Part shown: in pieces, positions 63,012-64,000 of the stretch
Numbering within the stretch: the first letter of the stretch is position 1
Layout: each line of letters begins with the position of its first letter
DNA from: Rallus limicola
Taxonomy: Eukaryota; Chordata; Aves; Gruiformes; Rallidae
Reading direction: 5' to 3'
Assembly: GCA_022605955.1 (NCBI GenBank)
Contig: JAKCOZ010000003.1
Coordinates: forward strand, 59,706,179-59,770,178
DNA length: 64,000 nt
Translations under genes and position numbers: made by a program
The notes under the pieces: model-generated
Told to the model about the DNA's origin: nothing
Seen by the model: only the letters and a program-made list of their open reading frames with translations
The model's database searches: none

Positions 63012-64000
63012 TCTTCCTCTCCAGACCTTTCCTCTAGAGATCCAAGAAAAGCATGTGGGAAATGTACAGAAACACTAACATGCCTCATCAACACCATTCC
63101 CCCAAACCTCAGCTCTCATGCTAATGATTTCAAAGAGTTTGGAAGGCTTTTATACAGGTTACTGACTTCAGGTTTATGCTTAGGATCGGCAACTCTGAAA
63201 ACAGTGCCACAAATTAGCTGATGCTTTATTTGCTGCTGCTCCTGCCTGGACTGTTACCCTGTTAAAACAAGGGACAGCACAACCAAGAGAAATCACCTAA
63301 GGACACATTTAGCCACTATTTTATGAATTTCCCTAACTCAGGAGTAGAAACTAGTAGGGATTTCTTTTGCTATGCTGGGCTGCAGAAGGGAACTTAAGGT
63401 GGGTTGGCACATTGCTGTTGATCACACAGGTCACATTCACATCCCCAACTGACACAGTCACAACAACCTGGTATGGCATGTACAAGGAGTCTAAGATGCA
63501 AGATGTGCACTGACAAAGCCGGAAAGAAAAATCTTTTCTGCATCTTTCCCCAAACTGAACAAATGAGGAGGCCTAACTCTGCTTTTGACTGTAACTAAGC
63601 TGAGATGGTTTAATCAAGTGAAGGAAATGCTACTCACAGGAGCGAAGCTGTGGGCAGTGTATTCAGTCCTTTGGTTGCCATGAGTATTAAACTCAGAGAA
63701 AATATTTGATGAAAAATATCTAACTATGATGAGTGAGGGAAAATAGCTAACATAGTTACTGTTCAACAAAGATACAGAGTCTACTAACTTGGAAAAATTT
63801 GCAAGTATAGAATCTCAACAAGATAGAGCAGTTGAAGTGATGCAGTGAAATATGTACCTACAAGCCAATTTAACAAACTCTTCAGAATAATATGTTCAGG
63901 TACCACATAACAGTCCTTTTCAGCACAATGAGCTTGCATGATGCAAACAGACCTTTTGAGCATTTTTGTAATTGCAAGAGGGAGGAAAAAAGTGGAGGAT

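Larger units (their letters stand above)
59880..64000. other. Unique non-coding DNA
   Basis: Directly after the LTR a 15-mer, TGTTAGAGCTGACAG, occurs at 59893-59907 and 59912-59926. An A/C-rich low-complexity patch spans about 60049-60105. A possible CR1 tail lies at 60669-60714, a pyrimidine tract at 61474-61504, an AAAAC-type patch near 62443-62458 and an A17 run at 62995-63011. The largest open frame (143 codons, 62790-63221) runs through that A17 as a lysine run and matches nothing known to me. Confidence 0.55.

Noticed and set aside
62790..63221. 143-codon open frame on the plus strand
   Set aside because: It reads through an A17 tract as a lysine run, has no recognisable domain and no supporting gene structure; chance is the simpler explanation.
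1..64000. CRISPR array, operon, tRNA or rRNA genes
   Set aside because: No regularly spaced repeats, cloverleaf-like tRNA boxes or rRNA sequence were seen; the repeats present are LINE, LTR and simple sequence of a vertebrate genome.

Overview
This window looks like nuclear DNA from a bird. The main evidence is at least nine copies or fragments of the CR1 LINE retrotransposon. Most end in the CR1 terminal octamer (ATTCTATG and variants) and encode pieces of the CR1 reverse-transcriptase C-terminus. It also carries LTRs of an avian endogenous-retrovirus type that begin with a CTGGTTT..GCTGGGATAG block. Such LTRs are familiar to me from neoavian genomes, but I cannot fix the species from the sequence. 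There are no bacterial, viral or organellar gene arrays, and the sequence is AT-rich and CpG-poor.

Layout. 1-2392 is unique AT-rich DNA with a short perfect hairpin at its end. CR1 fragments lie at 2393-3040 (-), 7006-7468 (+), 14488-15162 (+, with a fold-back at its 5' edge), 27599-28058 (-), 40117-40525 (+), 41320-41588 (-), 47299-47840 (+), 54691-54985 (-) and 55378-56394 (+, a different and longer subfamily copy that includes the RT palm). A much older CR1/L3-like relic is at about 20030-20300 (+), and a possible CR1 tail is at 60669-60714 (-). LTRs lie at 35502-36625 (+, composite and rearranged), 58885-59238 (+, probable second family, edges uncertain) and 59309-59879 (+, well-preserved solo LTR). 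The rest is unique intergenic or intronic DNA with simple repeats.

I find no convincing protein-coding gene, tRNA, rRNA or CRISPR array. The open frames are short and are either inside CR1 (sense or antisense) or what chance allows in 64 kb of DNA. The window is best read as a gene desert or part of a very large intron. A few unique stretches, near 12.0, 13.65, 28.8, 29.3 and 33.1 kb, look like candidate conserved non-coding elements or a micro-exon, but only alignment could show that.

The most unusual structure is inside the 35.5-36.6 kb LTR. Two nested near-perfect inverted repeats (50 bp, 49 matching; 35 bp, 34 matching) surround a 103-bp core, next to degenerate tandem subrepeats and a 19-bp direct repeat. 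It could fold into a long hairpin if transcribed. No new defence, mobile or metabolic system is visible.
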